Positions 44,584 to 53,402 of a stretch of 64,000 bases of DNA are shown piece after piece. The position numbers were made by a program, and so were the translations under genes. The notes below the pieces were generated by a model. It saw nothing but the letters and a program-made list of their open reading frames with translations. It was not told the origin of the DNA and did no database searches. Source of the DNA: Actinomadura macrotermitis (lineage in GTDB: Bacteria > Actinomycetota > Actinomycetes > Streptosporangiales > Streptosporangiaceae); NCBI RefSeq assembly GCF_009604375.1, contig NZ_WEGH01000001.1:2232001-2296000 (forward strand), read 5' to 3'. Within the stretch, counting starts at the first letter, position 1. The number at the start of each line of letters is the position of its first letter.

Positions 44584-45732
44584 ATGCTCGCCAACGACCT
44601 GACCGCCCGATGGGCCGCCGCCTGCGACGACAGCGCCTCGTTCGCCCTGTCCGGCGCGGGCGTGTGGCCGCTGCTGGCCCTGCTGGCCGCGGGCGCGGAC
44701 GGCCCCGGCCGCGCCGAGCTGGAGAAGGCCGCCGGTGTGGACGCCCGCGAGGCCGCCGAGGCGGCCCGCTCGACGCAGGCGGTCCTGCGGGGCTCCTCGG
44801 CCGTCCGAGCGGCGCTCGGCCTGTGGACGCACCGGGACCTGCCCCTGGAACCGGTCTGGCTCGCGTCCCTGCCGCGCGGCACGCACGGCGAGCTCACCGG
44901 CGACCGCGCGCCGCTGGACGCCTGGGCCGCCGAGCAGACCGGCGGGCTGATCCGCCGGATGCCCGTCGAGGTGGACGAGGACACCCGGCTCGTCCTCGCC
45001 GGCGCCCTGACGATCCGCACCGAGTGGCACCGGCCGTTCCACGACACCAATGACAGCGCCTGTAGCGGGCCGTGGAGCGGACGCGACTTCGCCGCCCTGG
45101 TCCGCGACACCCGGATCACCGAGCGGGTGCGGGTCGCCGAGACCCCGCACGGGCCGCTGACGCTGCTGCGCGTCATGGGCACCGGCGGCATCGACGTGTA
45201 CGTCCTGCTCGGCACGCCCGAGACGCGGGCGGGCGACGTCCTCACCACCGGCATCGACGCGCTGGCCGGGCGGCACCCGATCCGCGCCGTCCACGACGGG
45301 GCGCCGGGCGTCCTGGTCGAGCGCGTGCGCAGCTACAAACCCGAGGACAGGCTGCGTGTCTGCGTGCCGCGCTTCAGCATCCGCTCCGAGCACGACCTGA
45401 TGGAAACGCCGGAGCTGTTCGGGCTGGCCACCGTGTCGGACATGTCCCGCGGCCACTTCCCCGGGATCAGCTCCTCGCCGCTGGCCGTCCAGCAGGCCGC
45501 GCAGGACGTCGTCGCGACCTTCCAGGCGCGCGGCTTCGAGGCCGCCGTCATCACCTTGGTGGGGGTCGCGGCGGGCGGAGCCGGCGGCTGGTCACCGCCG
45601 CCGCCCTACCGGGTCACCCACGTCGAGTTCACCGTCGACCGGCCGTTCGGCTTCCTGACGCTGGACCGCCGCAGCGGCCTCGCCCTCACCGCCGGCTGGG
45701 TCGCCGAGCCCGAGGACGCCGCCTGGGATTGA
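44584..45732 (+). CDS. Serpin family protein, probably intracellular and possibly non-inhibitory
   Basis: The 382-residue protein has the serpin landmarks in order: RLVLAGALTIRTEWHRPF (135-152), VPRFSIRSEHDL (261-272), FPGISSSPLAVQQAAQDVVATF (292-313), a hinge ARGFEAAVIT (315-324) and the FTVDRPFGFLTLDRRSG end (349-365). There is no signal peptide. The hinge has Phe at P14, and Val and Ile at P10-P9 where inhibitory serpins have small residues, and the reactive loop contains four consecutive Pro. ATG at 44584. It ends the four-gene run and converges with the mce operon, 9 bp away. Confidence 0.85.
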   Translation: MLANDLTARWAAACDDSASFALSGAGVWPLLALLAAGADGPGRAELEKAAGVDAREAAEAARSTQAVLRGSSAVRAALGLWTHRDLPLEPVWLASLPRGTHGELTGDRAPLDAWAAEQTGGLIRRMPVEVDEDTRLVLAGALTIRTEWHRPFHDTNDSACSGPWSGRDFAALVRDTRITERVRVAETPHGPLTLLRVMGTGGIDVYVLLGTPETRAGDVLTTGIDALAGRHPIRAVHDGAPGVLVERVRSYKPEDRLRVCVPRFSIRSEHDLMETPELFGLATVSDMSRGHFPGISSSPLAVQQAAQDVVATFQARGFEAAVITLVGVAAGGAGGWSPPPPYRVTHVEFTVDRPFGFLTLDRRSGLALTAGWVAEPEDAAWD

Positions 45733-45741
45733 CCCGGGCGG

Positions 45742-46257
45742 TCAGCCGCTGAAGGTGTCCAGTGCGGTGATCCGCCAGTGGCCGGCGCGGCGCTGCGCGT
45801 CCACGGCGAGCATCGCCGCCGAGGAGGCGCTCTTGCCGTCGGAGGCGCTGGTGTTGCGCTGGTCGGCGAAGACCAGCAGCCGCGCCCGGTCGCCGCGCAG
45901 CGACTGGACGGCGCTCTCGGTGACGGCCGTGGTCAGCACCAGCTTCTGCGCCGGCCCCTCCTGGCGGACCTTGGCGAACAGCGCGTCGTACTGCTGCACG
46001 GCCTTGCCGGTGAACGCCGCCTTGGCCGCGTTCTGCGACTTGGCCGGGTCGGTGTAGCTGTAGGAGAACGCGGCGTTGACCGCCTCGGTGACCGCGCCCT
46101 TCACCTCGCTGGTGCGGGCGTTGTCGGTCAGCGCCACGTTCCGCACCGTCGCGCCGCCGCGCAGGTCGGCCTCCTGCCGCTGGGCGTAGAAGGCGAAGCC
46201 GCCGAGCAGCACCGTCGCCGCGCCCAGCCCGGCCACCATCCGGTTCGCCGCGATCAC
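45742..46257 (-). CDS. Mce-associated membrane protein (type A, second copy)
   Basis: The 171-residue protein has one membrane segment (about 8-26) and an extracytoplasmic alpha/beta domain ending in RLLVFADQRNTS and GHWRITALDTFSG, typical of Mce-associated (Mam) proteins that stabilise Mce transporters. The GTG start is preceded by AGGAGGAGG and overlaps the stop of the preceding gene (GTGA). It is homologous to the 46927-47475 product. It is the last gene of the mce operon. Confidence 0.85.
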   Translation of the reverse strand: MIAANRMVAGLGAATVLLGGFAFYAQRQEADLRGGATVRNVALTDNARTSEVKGAVTEAVNAAFSYSYTDPAKSQNAAKAAFTGKAVQQYDALFAKVRQEGPAQKLVLTTAVTESAVQSLRGDRARLLVFADQRNTSASDGKSASSAAMLAVDAQRRAGHWRITALDTFSG

Positions 46258-46913
46258 GATCCTCCTCCTATCGGCGCCTGGCCGAGCGCGCTGACCTTCC
46301 ACCCGGCGGGCGTCCGCGCCAGCCGCGCCACCAGCCGGCTCTGCTTGCTGCTCGGCGCGCCCTGCGGCGGCGTCACCGTGATCTGCACGGCCACGATCAC
46401 CGAGGCGCGGCCGCCCCGCTCGTCCAGCTCGGTGACGGCGCCCTCCAGCACCTTCGCGCTGGTCACCGTCTGCGCCTTGCGCACGTCGGCCTCGAACGCC
46501 GCCGCGCCCTGGACGAGCTGGTCGTGCAGGTCCCCGGTCGAGGAGTCCTGCCAGGTCTTCAGCCCGGCGGCGACGTTGCGGTGGTCGAGCGTGCTGAGGT
46601 TCTGCACGCCCTGCTCGGCGCTCTGCAGGACCTGCTCGCGCACCTTGGAGTAGCGCAGCGAGTCGTCGTGCGCCGCCGCGTACCAGCCCCACCCGAACCA
46701 GGCGGCGCAGGCCGCCGCCACGCCCGTCACCGCGAGCGCGGTGGTCCGCAGGAGGTCGCGTTTCGGCGGCTCGGGCTCGGGCCGGCGCTGCGCCTTCTTC
46801 GCCGGCTCCGGCTTCTTCGCCGCGGGCTTCTCGGCCTGCTCCGCCTTCTCGGGCTTCGCGGGCTTCTTCTCGAGGTCGACCTTCTCGGCGTCGTCCACCT
46901 TGGTGTCGCCCAC
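46254..46913 (-). CDS. Mce-associated membrane protein (type B, second copy)
   Basis: The 219-residue protein has a long Lys/Glu/Pro-rich cytoplasmic N-terminus (1-52), one membrane segment (56-75) and an extracytoplasmic domain with STLDHRNVAAGLKTWQDSSTG and VAVQITVTPP, ending KVSALGQAPIGGG. It matches the type B product at 47472-47972 along the outer domain, but that paralogue lacks the charged N-terminus. It starts 13 bp after the preceding gene. Confidence 0.85.
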   Translation of the reverse strand: MGDTKVDDAEKVDLEKKPAKPEKAEQAEKPAAKKPEPAKKAQRRPEPEPPKRDLLRTTALAVTGVAAACAAWFGWGWYAAAHDDSLRYSKVREQVLQSAEQGVQNLSTLDHRNVAAGLKTWQDSSTGDLHDQLVQGAAAFEADVRKAQTVTSAKVLEGAVTELDERGGRASVIVAVQITVTPPQGAPSSKQSRLVARLARTPAGWKVSALGQAPIGGGS

Positions 46914-46926
46914 GGCGACCGCCTTT

Positions 46927-47475
46927 CTAGCTGGACTTGATGTCGGTGATGAGCCAGCGCCCGCCCCGCCGCGCGGCCGTCACCGTGAGCTGCGCGGCGG
47001 CGGTGGTGGCCTTCTTGCCCTTGCGGGTGGAGGTCTGGTCGAGGAAGACCAGGAGGCGGGCGGTGCCGCCGGTCAGCGAGGTGACGCCGGTCCGCACCAC
47101 GCGGCTGGTGAGCGTCACCCGCTGCGCGGGCGCCTGCTGCCGCACCCCGTCGAACAGCTGCCGGTACTGCTTGGCGGCGGCGCCGGTGAGCACCTCGTTG
47201 GCCGCGCGCTCGGTCCCGGCGATGTCGTCGGGGGTGTAGGAGAAGATGCGGCTGAGCGCGGTGCCGACGTCCCCGGCGACCTTGGTGGTCGCCTCGGTGT
47301 CGACCAGCGCCCGGTTCGCCGGGGCCTTCTCGCCGCCGCCGGGCCCGCCGGCCGCGACCAGCAGGCCCGCGCCGGCGAGGGCGAGGACGAGCGCGAGCAC
47401 CAGCGGCAGGACGGGCCAGGAAGGGCGCCGGGCCCGGTGGGACCGGGTGGTGACGGCCTCGTCGGTGAGCGTCAT
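46927..47475 (-). CDS. Mce-associated membrane protein (type A, first copy)
   Basis: The 182-residue protein has a basic N-terminus, one membrane segment (about 22-43) and an outer domain with SRIFSYTPDD, RLLVFLDQTSTRKG and GRWLITDIKSS, homologous to the 45742-46257 product. The ATG overlaps the stop of the preceding type B gene (ATGA). Confidence 0.86.
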   Translation of the reverse strand: MTLTDEAVTTRSHRARRPSWPVLPLVLALVLALAGAGLLVAAGGPGGGEKAPANRALVDTEATTKVAGDVGTALSRIFSYTPDDIAGTERAANEVLTGAAAKQYRQLFDGVRQQAPAQRVTLTSRVVRTGVTSLTGGTARLLVFLDQTSTRKGKKATTAAAQLTVTAARRGGRWLITDIKSS

Positions 47476-47972
47476 GCGCGGCCTCCCGAGGGGATCAGGG
47501 AGAGGGACTTCAGCCGCCACCCGTCCGGGGTGCGGGTGAGGCCCGCCTCGTAGCGCTTGCGCTGCAGCATCGGATCGCCGGCCGGCGGGGTCAGCCTGAT
47601 CTGCACCGAGGCGATGATGCGGGCGTCGCCGGCCTTGGCGTCCAGGACGGTGACGGCCGCGTCCAGCACGGTCCCGGCCGCACCGGTCCGCGCCTGCTGG
47701 ATCTTCTTGCGGCTGGTCGGCAGGTCGCGCCGCAGCTGCTCGTTCAGCTCGCCGGTCGAGGCGTTCAGCCAGGCCTGCAGCCCGGTCTCCATGTGGCCGG
47801 GGTCCATGCTGTTGAGCGCCGCGATCTGCGCCTTGCCGGCCTTGAGGACCTGGTCGCGGTCCCGGCCCGGCGCGGCCGCCGCGCCGGCGTCGCCGGACTG
47901 CCAGAACGTCCACGCCGACCAGCCGGCGAACACGGCCGCGACCAGCACCAGGGCCCATGCCGCCCGCCTCAC
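47472..47972 (-). CDS. Mce-associated membrane protein (type B, first copy)
   Basis: The 166-residue protein has one membrane segment (4-22) and an outer domain with NSMDPGHMETGLQAWLNASTG and ASVQIRLTPPAGDP, ending GWRLKSLSLIPSGG. The GTG start overlaps the mceF stop (GTGA), placing it in the mce operon. It is the short paralogue of 46254-46913. Confidence 0.86.
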   Translation of the reverse strand: MRRAAWALVLVAAVFAGWSAWTFWQSGDAGAAAAPGRDRDQVLKAGKAQIAALNSMDPGHMETGLQAWLNASTGELNEQLRRDLPTSRKKIQQARTGAAGTVLDAAVTVLDAKAGDARIIASVQIRLTPPAGDPMLQRKRYEAGLTRTPDGWRLKSLSLIPSGGRA

Positions 47973-49210
47973 CGCGCGCCGCCCTTCAGCCCGAGCAGGT
48001 CGGTGGCGACCGGCGGCAGGCCCGGCAGGCCGAGCGCGCCCGGCAGGACGCCGTTCCCCTGGGCGTTCACCGAGCCGGGCCGCGCCGGCGGCCGCAGCGT
48101 GCCGCCCTTCGGCGCGTTCGCCGCGCCGCGCACGTTGACGCCGCTGGAGGCGGGCAGCGCGCACCTCGCCGCGGTGTTCAGCACCCCGCCGGGCGAGGTG
48201 TCGGTGCCGTTGCGGTAGGGCGTGCCGCCGTAGCCGGTGGTGCACGGCAGCGGGTTGAAGAAGGTGTTGACCATCCCGAACTGCAGCCGGCCGTTCTGGA
48301 TCATCGAGGTCGCGGCGGACACGGCCGCGGGCACCTTGGCCAGCAGCTCCTCCAGGCCGCCCGTCCGCGTCGCCAGCACGTCCGACGTCGTGGTCAGGTT
48401 GGCCAGCAGCACGCTGAGGCTGGGGTCCAGGTCGCGCAGCAGCCCGGCGATCTGCGCCGACGCGCCCGGCCCGGCCGCGACCAGGCGGCGCAGGTCGGGG
48501 TCGGAGGTGCGCAGCTGGCCCGACAGCAGCCGGGCGTTGCGGCCGAACGCCTTCAGCGCGTCGGCCTCCTCGTTCTGCGTGCGCAGCACCGTCTGCCCGT
48601 CCTGCAGCAGGGTGGTGGTCGGCTCGATGTGCTCGTTGGCGAGGCGGGTGAAGCTGCGGCTGCTGTCCAGCAGCACCTGCAGGTCGGGGCCCTGCCCGGC
48701 GAACGCGGTGCCGAACTCGTCCACCAGGGTGCGCAGCGAGTCCAGCGGCACCGACGCCGCCAGCGCGTCGACGCTGGTCAGCATGTCGGTCACCGGCGCC
48801 GGGATGGTGGTCGCCGACCGCGCGATGGTGGCGTTCTCGGCCAGGTAGGGGCCGCCGTCGCGGGCCGGCCGCAGGTCCAGGAACTGCTCGCCGACCGCGG
48901 ACCGGTTGGCGACCACGGCCTGGCTGGACGCGGGGATCTTCGGCGACCCGTACTTGATGTGCAGGTCGGCCACGACGCCGTCGCCGGTGATGTGCAGCGG
49001 CCCGACCCGCCCGATCGAGGTGCCCCGGTAGGTCACGTCGGCGTTGGTGGCCAGGCCGCCCGCCTGCGGGAGGTCGACCTTCAGTACGTAGTACCCGCGC
49101 AGCCCGACCAGCCGGCCGAGGTTGGCGTAGTGCAGCCCGATGTACCCCACGGCGAACGTGCCGATGATCAGGAACGCGATCACCTTGATCCGGGTCGCGA
49201 CGGTCACCAT
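47969..49210 (-). CDS. mceF: MCE family protein MceF
   Basis: Sixth of the six Mce proteins that form the periplasmic lipid tunnel fed by the YrbE permease. The 413-residue protein has an N-terminal membrane segment (11-27), the MCE beta domain (about 38-115; PQAGGLATNADVTYRG, VGEQFLDLRP) and a long helical region, then a Gly/Pro-rich tail with CTTGYGGTPYRNG. It starts 40 bp after mceE, the largest gap inside the operon. Confidence 0.92.
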   Translation of the reverse strand: MVTVATRIKVIAFLIIGTFAVGYIGLHYANLGRLVGLRGYYVLKVDLPQAGGLATNADVTYRGTSIGRVGPLHITGDGVVADLHIKYGSPKIPASSQAVVANRSAVGEQFLDLRPARDGGPYLAENATIARSATTIPAPVTDMLTSVDALAASVPLDSLRTLVDEFGTAFAGQGPDLQVLLDSSRSFTRLANEHIEPTTTLLQDGQTVLRTQNEEADALKAFGRNARLLSGQLRTSDPDLRRLVAAGPGASAQIAGLLRDLDPSLSVLLANLTTTSDVLATRTGGLEELLAKVPAAVSAATSMIQNGRLQFGMVNTFFNPLPCTTGYGGTPYRNGTDTSPGGVLNTAARCALPASSGVNVRGAANAPKGGTLRPPARPGSVNAQGNGVLPGALGLPGLPPVATDLLGLKGGAR

Positions 49211-49250
49211 CGGCGCCCACCTCCTCGCTGCTCGGGCCGGACGGGGGCGG

Positions 49251-50363
49251 TCACGACGTCCCCCCGGCCGGGTGGGTCGCGTCGTCGGTGGCGGGCAGCG
49301 GCAGCAGCGAGGAGCTCGCCGGCTTGCTCGTCCCGCCGCCGTCGCCGCCGTCCGGCTTGCCCGGCCAGGTGTCGGGCTGCTTCAGCGGCGGGATGATCTC
49401 GGTGCCCGGCACCGCGGTGACGCGCAGGTAGGTGTTCATGTAGTCGCCCTTGATCGCCGGCAGCACCGCGTCGGTGAACGGGAAGGTCAGCAGCACCTGC
49501 AGCGCCTTCGGCAGGTCGCGGCCGGCGTCCGACAGCTTGCGCAGGGTGGGCTCCAGCGCGCGCAGGTCGGCGACCATGTCGTCCTTGCTCTGGTTGACGG
49601 TCTTGACCGCCACGCCCGACAGCGCGTCCAGCGAGCCCAGCATCCGCACCAGCGCGCCGCGCTGCTCCTCCAGCACCTTCAGGCCCGGCGCCATGTCGTC
49701 CAGCACGGTGGTGATCTGCTGCTTGCGGGCGTTCAGCGTGCCGGTCAGCCGGGCCAGGCCGTCCAGGGCGTCGACGATGCTCTGCTTGTTGGCGTCCAGG
49801 TCGCCGGTCAGCTTCGCGGCGCGCTCGAGCAGCGAGCGGATCTGCGGCTCGTTGCCGCGCATCGCGTTGTTCAGCTCGGCGGTGATGGTGCGCAGCTGGG
49901 CGATGCCGCCGCCGTTCAGCAGCAGCGACAGCGCCCCGAGCACCTCCTCGACCTCGGGGTTGCGGTTGGTGCGGTCGGGCGGGATCGAGGCGCCGTCGGC
50001 CAGCGCGCCGGTCGCGCCGCTCGGCGGCGCGGCGAGCGCGATGTACTTCTCGCCGAGCAGGCCCGACTGGCGCAGCTGCGCGTAGGCGTTGGCGGGCAGC
50101 TTCACCTTGCGGTTCAGCACCATCGTCACCTCGGCGTTCCAGCCGCCCGCCGGCAGCGCGACCTTGGTGACGCGCCCGACGGCCACGTCGTTGACCCGCA
50201 CCGCCGACTGCGGCACCAGGTTCAGCACGTTGGCGAACTGCGCCTTCACCGTGTAGGGGTGGTCGCCGACGTCGGCGCCGCCCGGCAGCGGCAGGTCCTG
50301 CACGCCCATGGCGCAGCCGGTGGTCAGCATGGTCAGCGCCAGCGCCCCTGCGAGCCTCCTCAT
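49251..50363 (-). CDS. mceE: MCE family lipoprotein MceE (LprK-like)
   Basis: The 370-residue protein has a lipobox LTTGC (Cys near 17), which in mce operons marks the fifth gene. The MCE domain (about 36-120) includes VRVNDVAVGRVTKV and LGEKYIALAPP-like residues, followed by the helical domain. The ATG overlaps the mceD stop (ATGA). Confidence 0.93.
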   Translation of the reverse strand: MRRLAGALALTMLTTGCAMGVQDLPLPGGADVGDHPYTVKAQFANVLNLVPQSAVRVNDVAVGRVTKVALPAGGWNAEVTMVLNRKVKLPANAYAQLRQSGLLGEKYIALAAPPSGATGALADGASIPPDRTNRNPEVEEVLGALSLLLNGGGIAQLRTITAELNNAMRGNEPQIRSLLERAAKLTGDLDANKQSIVDALDGLARLTGTLNARKQQITTVLDDMAPGLKVLEEQRGALVRMLGSLDALSGVAVKTVNQSKDDMVADLRALEPTLRKLSDAGRDLPKALQVLLTFPFTDAVLPAIKGDYMNTYLRVTAVPGTEIIPPLKQPDTWPGKPDGGDGGGTSKPASSSLLPLPATDDATHPAGGTS

Positions 50364-51343
50364 CGGGTCCCTCCAGGCAGCGGGAACAGCTCGTTCAGGT
50401 TGCCGCGACCCATCAGCGTCTTGGTCCGCGGGTCGTAGGAGTTCAGCAGGTTGCCGACGTTGAGCGGCTGCACGTCCAGCGCCTCGGCCAGCGACCTGCG
50501 CTGGTCCACCAGCGTGCGGGTGATCGACGCCAGCTTGGTGACGTTGGTCTTCAGCACCGCCCGGTTCTCGCGGACGAACCGCTCGACCCGGCCGAGCGCC
50601 ACCGCCAGCTCCTTCAGCGCCTCACCGAGGTTGTGCCGGTCCTCGGCGAGGAACGCGCTGACGCTCGCGAGCTGCTGTTCGGCCTGCCGGACCTGCCCGT
50701 CGTTGTTCTTCAGCATGGTGGTGAACTTCTGCAGGTTGTCGATGGTGGCGAACAGGTCCTGCTGCGACCCGGTGAGGGTCTTGGCGGCCTGCCCGAACCG
50801 CTGGACGGTGTCGCGCAGCGCCCGGCCGTTGCCGTCCAGGTTCTTGGCGCCGGTGTCGATGGCGCCCGACAGCGCCCCGTCCTTGTTCAGCCCCTGCGGG
50901 CCGAGGTCGGTGGCGAGCTTCTTCAGGCTGTCGTAGACCTTGTCCAGCTCCATCGGCGTCGCGGTCCGCTCGACCGGGATGGTGGTCCCCGACGTCAGCC
51001 GCGCGCCGGCGGTGTAGGCGGGGGTGAGCTGGATGTAGCGGTCGGCGACCAGGCTCGGCGCGACCGCCACGGCGCGCGCCCCCGCCGGGATGTCCACGCC
51101 GTGCTTGACGGTGAGGGTCACCTTCACCTTGGTGCCCTCGGCGCGGACCGAGTCGATCCGGCCGACCTTGATGCCGAGGATCCGCACGTCCGACCCCGCG
51201 TACACGCCGATCGCCTCGCCGAAGTAGGCGGTGACGTGGGTGCCGGCGGGCGGCCGCAGCACCACCAGGACGGTGGCGGCGACGGCCGCGGCGAGTGCCA
51301 GGCCGAGGACGGTCACGGCGACGCGCAGACGCGTCAACATCAC
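50360..51343 (-). CDS. mceD: MCE family protein MceD
   Basis: The 327-residue protein has an N-terminal membrane segment (8-29), an MCE domain (about 35-115; GSDVRILGIKVGRID, VADRYIQLTP) and a long helical region ending NLNELFPLPGGTR. I chose the GTG at 51343 because it overlaps the mceC stop (GTGA); an ATG one codon later is equally possible. Confidence 0.92.
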   Translation of the reverse strand: MMLTRLRVAVTVLGLALAAAVAATVLVVLRPPAGTHVTAYFGEAIGVYAGSDVRILGIKVGRIDSVRAEGTKVKVTLTVKHGVDIPAGARAVAVAPSLVADRYIQLTPAYTAGARLTSGTTIPVERTATPMELDKVYDSLKKLATDLGPQGLNKDGALSGAIDTGAKNLDGNGRALRDTVQRFGQAAKTLTGSQQDLFATIDNLQKFTTMLKNNDGQVRQAEQQLASVSAFLAEDRHNLGEALKELAVALGRVERFVRENRAVLKTNVTKLASITRTLVDQRRSLAEALDVQPLNVGNLLNSYDPRTKTLMGRGNLNELFPLPGGTR

Positions 51344-52365
51344 TTGCCCCCCTTCTTGGGCGGCATGCAGCCCTGCTTCGGTCCGGTTCCGGGCGGCTGG
51401 TACTCCTTCGGCACCAGGCCGCAGATGTAGCCGTCCATCCAGTGCCCGTTGCCCATGGTGTTGCCGAGCAGCCGGGTGTAGGGACCGGCGATCTTCAGCG
51501 CGCGGTCCAGGTTCTGCTGGTTGCGCAGCAGCAGGTCGCTGACCTGCCCGAGCGCGTCCAGCGTCGGCTTCAGCTGCCGCTGGTTGTCGTCGATGAGGCC
51601 GGTGAGCTGCGCCGCCAGGTCGCGGGTGCCGACGAGCAGCCCGTGGATGGCGTCGCGGCGGCGCTGCAGCTCGCCGAGCAGCAGGTTGCCGTCGCGCAGC
51701 AGCGCCTCGAAGGTGGAGTTCTGGCCGGCCAGGGTGCCCGTCGCCTGCCGGGTGCCCGCCAGCAGCCGGACCAGCTGGGCGTCCCGCGAGGAGATCGTCT
51801 TGGCCAGCGCCGACATGCCGTCCAGCGCCTTGCGGACGTGCGGCGGCGTCCCGGCGAACGCGGTCGACATCGCGCGCAGGCTGGAGGCCAGCTGCGCCGA
51901 GTCGACCTGCCCGACGGTGCCGGCCAGGTCCTCGAACGCCTGCGTCACGTCGTAGGGCGAGGTGGTCCGCGCCAGCGGGATGCGCTTTGCCGGGTCCTGG
52001 GCGCGGGCGCCGAGCGGGTCGACCGCCAGGTACTTGTCGCCGAGCAGCGTCTTGATGGCGATGGCGGCGGTGCTGGCGTCGCCGATCCAGGTCTTCTTCA
52101 CCCGGAAGCCCACCCGCACCTTGCCGTGGTCCAGCGCCACCTCGGTGACCTTGCCGACCTTGACGCCGGCGACGCGCACCTCGTTGCCCGGCCGCATCCC
52201 AGCGGCCTCGCTGAACTCGGCGGTGTAGTCGGTGCCGCCGCCGATGACCGGCAGGTCGCCGGCCTGCAGCGCGGTCAGCGCGGTGAGGAGCATCGCGGTC
52301 AGCCCGACGATCGCGACCGCGATCGGGTTGCGGTTGCGGACCGGCTTCCAGCGCAGGCGCCTCAT
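51340..52365 (-). CDS. mceC: MCE family protein MceC
   Basis: The 341-residue protein has an N-terminal membrane segment (about 13-33), an MCE domain (about 38-120; RPGNEVRVAGVKVGKVTEV, GDKYLAVDP) and a helical region, with CGLVPKEYQPP and CMPPKKGGK near the end. I chose the ATG at 52365 because it overlaps the mceB stop (ATGA) like the other junctions; the frame extends three codons upstream to a GTG. Confidence 0.92.
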   Translation of the reverse strand: MRRLRWKPVRNRNPIAVAIVGLTAMLLTALTALQAGDLPVIGGGTDYTAEFSEAAGMRPGNEVRVAGVKVGKVTEVALDHGKVRVGFRVKKTWIGDASTAAIAIKTLLGDKYLAVDPLGARAQDPAKRIPLARTTSPYDVTQAFEDLAGTVGQVDSAQLASSLRAMSTAFAGTPPHVRKALDGMSALAKTISSRDAQLVRLLAGTRQATGTLAGQNSTFEALLRDGNLLLGELQRRRDAIHGLLVGTRDLAAQLTGLIDDNQRQLKPTLDALGQVSDLLLRNQQNLDRALKIAGPYTRLLGNTMGNGHWMDGYICGLVPKEYQPPGTGPKQGCMPPKKGGK

Positions 52366-53402
52366 CGGCCGCACCTCCCCGACTTGTCCACCACGCCGGT
52401 CGGCGGGGGGTGCTGCTCGCCCGGGACCTGCTGGTAGGTCGCTCCGGTCACGGCCGCCTCACACAGGTAGAAGTTCATCCAGGAGCCGTAGGAGGCCAGC
52501 CGCCCGATCGCCGCCATCTTGATCGGCAGGGTGCGCAGGAAGCCCTCGACGATGGGGGAGTCCTTGTTCAGGTTGGTCGACAGCCGGCCGAGCTCGGCGA
52601 TGTCCTTCTTCAGCGGCTCGCGGCCGTCGCGCAGCAGCGCCGAGGTGCTCTGCGCCAGGCCGTCCAGCCCGCTGATCGCCTCCCCGATCGCCTTGCGGTC
52701 GCCGGCCAGGCCCGACACCAGGCTGCGCAGCGTGGTGAGCAGCCCGGTCAGCTGGTCGCTGCGCGAGTTCACCGTGTCCAGGACCGCGGTCAGGTTGGAC
52801 ACCACCTGCCCGATGACCTGGTCCTTGCCCGCGATGGTGCTGGTCAGCGACCCGATGGTGCCGAGCAGCCCCTCCACGGTGCCGCCCTCGCCCTGCAGCA
52901 CCTGGATGATCGACCCGGCGAGCTGGTTGACGTCCTTGGGCGACAGCGCCGCGAACAGCGGCTGGAACCCGTTGAACAGCTGGGTCAGGTTCAGCGCCGG
53001 GACGGTCCGCTCGACCGGGATCATCGCGCCGGGCCGCAGCGCGCCGCCCTCGCCCGTCCCCCGGTCCAGCTCCAGGTACCGCTGCCCGACGAGGTTGAGG
53101 TACTTGATCGTGGCGGTCGCGGTCGCGGGGACCGGGCGGTCCTTGGCGACCGAGAACCGCACCTGCGCGACGCGGTGCTCCACGACGCGGATCTGCTCGA
53201 TCCGCCCCACCTGCACGCCCGCGATCCGCACGCTGTCGCCCTCGCGCAGCCCCGACGCGTCGGTGAACCGCGCCCGGTAGCTGCTGGTGGCGCCGCCGCC
53301 GGTCTGCGCGATGCTCACCGCCAGCACCGCCGTGGCGAGCACGGTGACCATGATGAAGATCAGCGACTTGACGATCGGCCCGGCCAGGCCCCGGCGTTTC
53401 AT
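52362..53402 (-). CDS. mceB: MCE family protein MceB
   Basis: The 346-residue protein has an N-terminal membrane segment (10-32), an MCE domain (about 38-120; REGDSVRIAGVQVGRIEQI, GQRYLELDRG) and a helical region, ending in a Cys-containing tail (YLCEAA, RCGR). The ATG overlaps the mceA stop (ATGA). A much longer upstream frame is a shadow of mceA. Confidence 0.92.
   Translation of the reverse strand: MKRRGLAGPIVKSLIFIMVTVLATAVLAVSIAQTGGGATSSYRARFTDASGLREGDSVRIAGVQVGRIEQIRVVEHRVAQVRFSVAKDRPVPATATATIKYLNLVGQRYLELDRGTGEGGALRPGAMIPVERTVPALNLTQLFNGFQPLFAALSPKDVNQLAGSIIQVLQGEGGTVEGLLGTIGSLTSTIAGKDQVIGQVVSNLTAVLDTVNSRSDQLTGLLTTLRSLVSGLAGDRKAIGEAISGLDGLAQSTSALLRDGREPLKKDIAELGRLSTNLNKDSPIVEGFLRTLPIKMAAIGRLASYGSWMNFYLCEAAVTGATYQQVPGEQHPPPTGVVDKSGRCGR

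Noticed and set aside
39217..45732. Type VII (ESX) secretion locus suggested by the EccA-like ATPase
   Set aside because: No EccB/C/D/E, EsxA/B-type or PE/PPE-like genes are present; the ATPase domain family has other roles.
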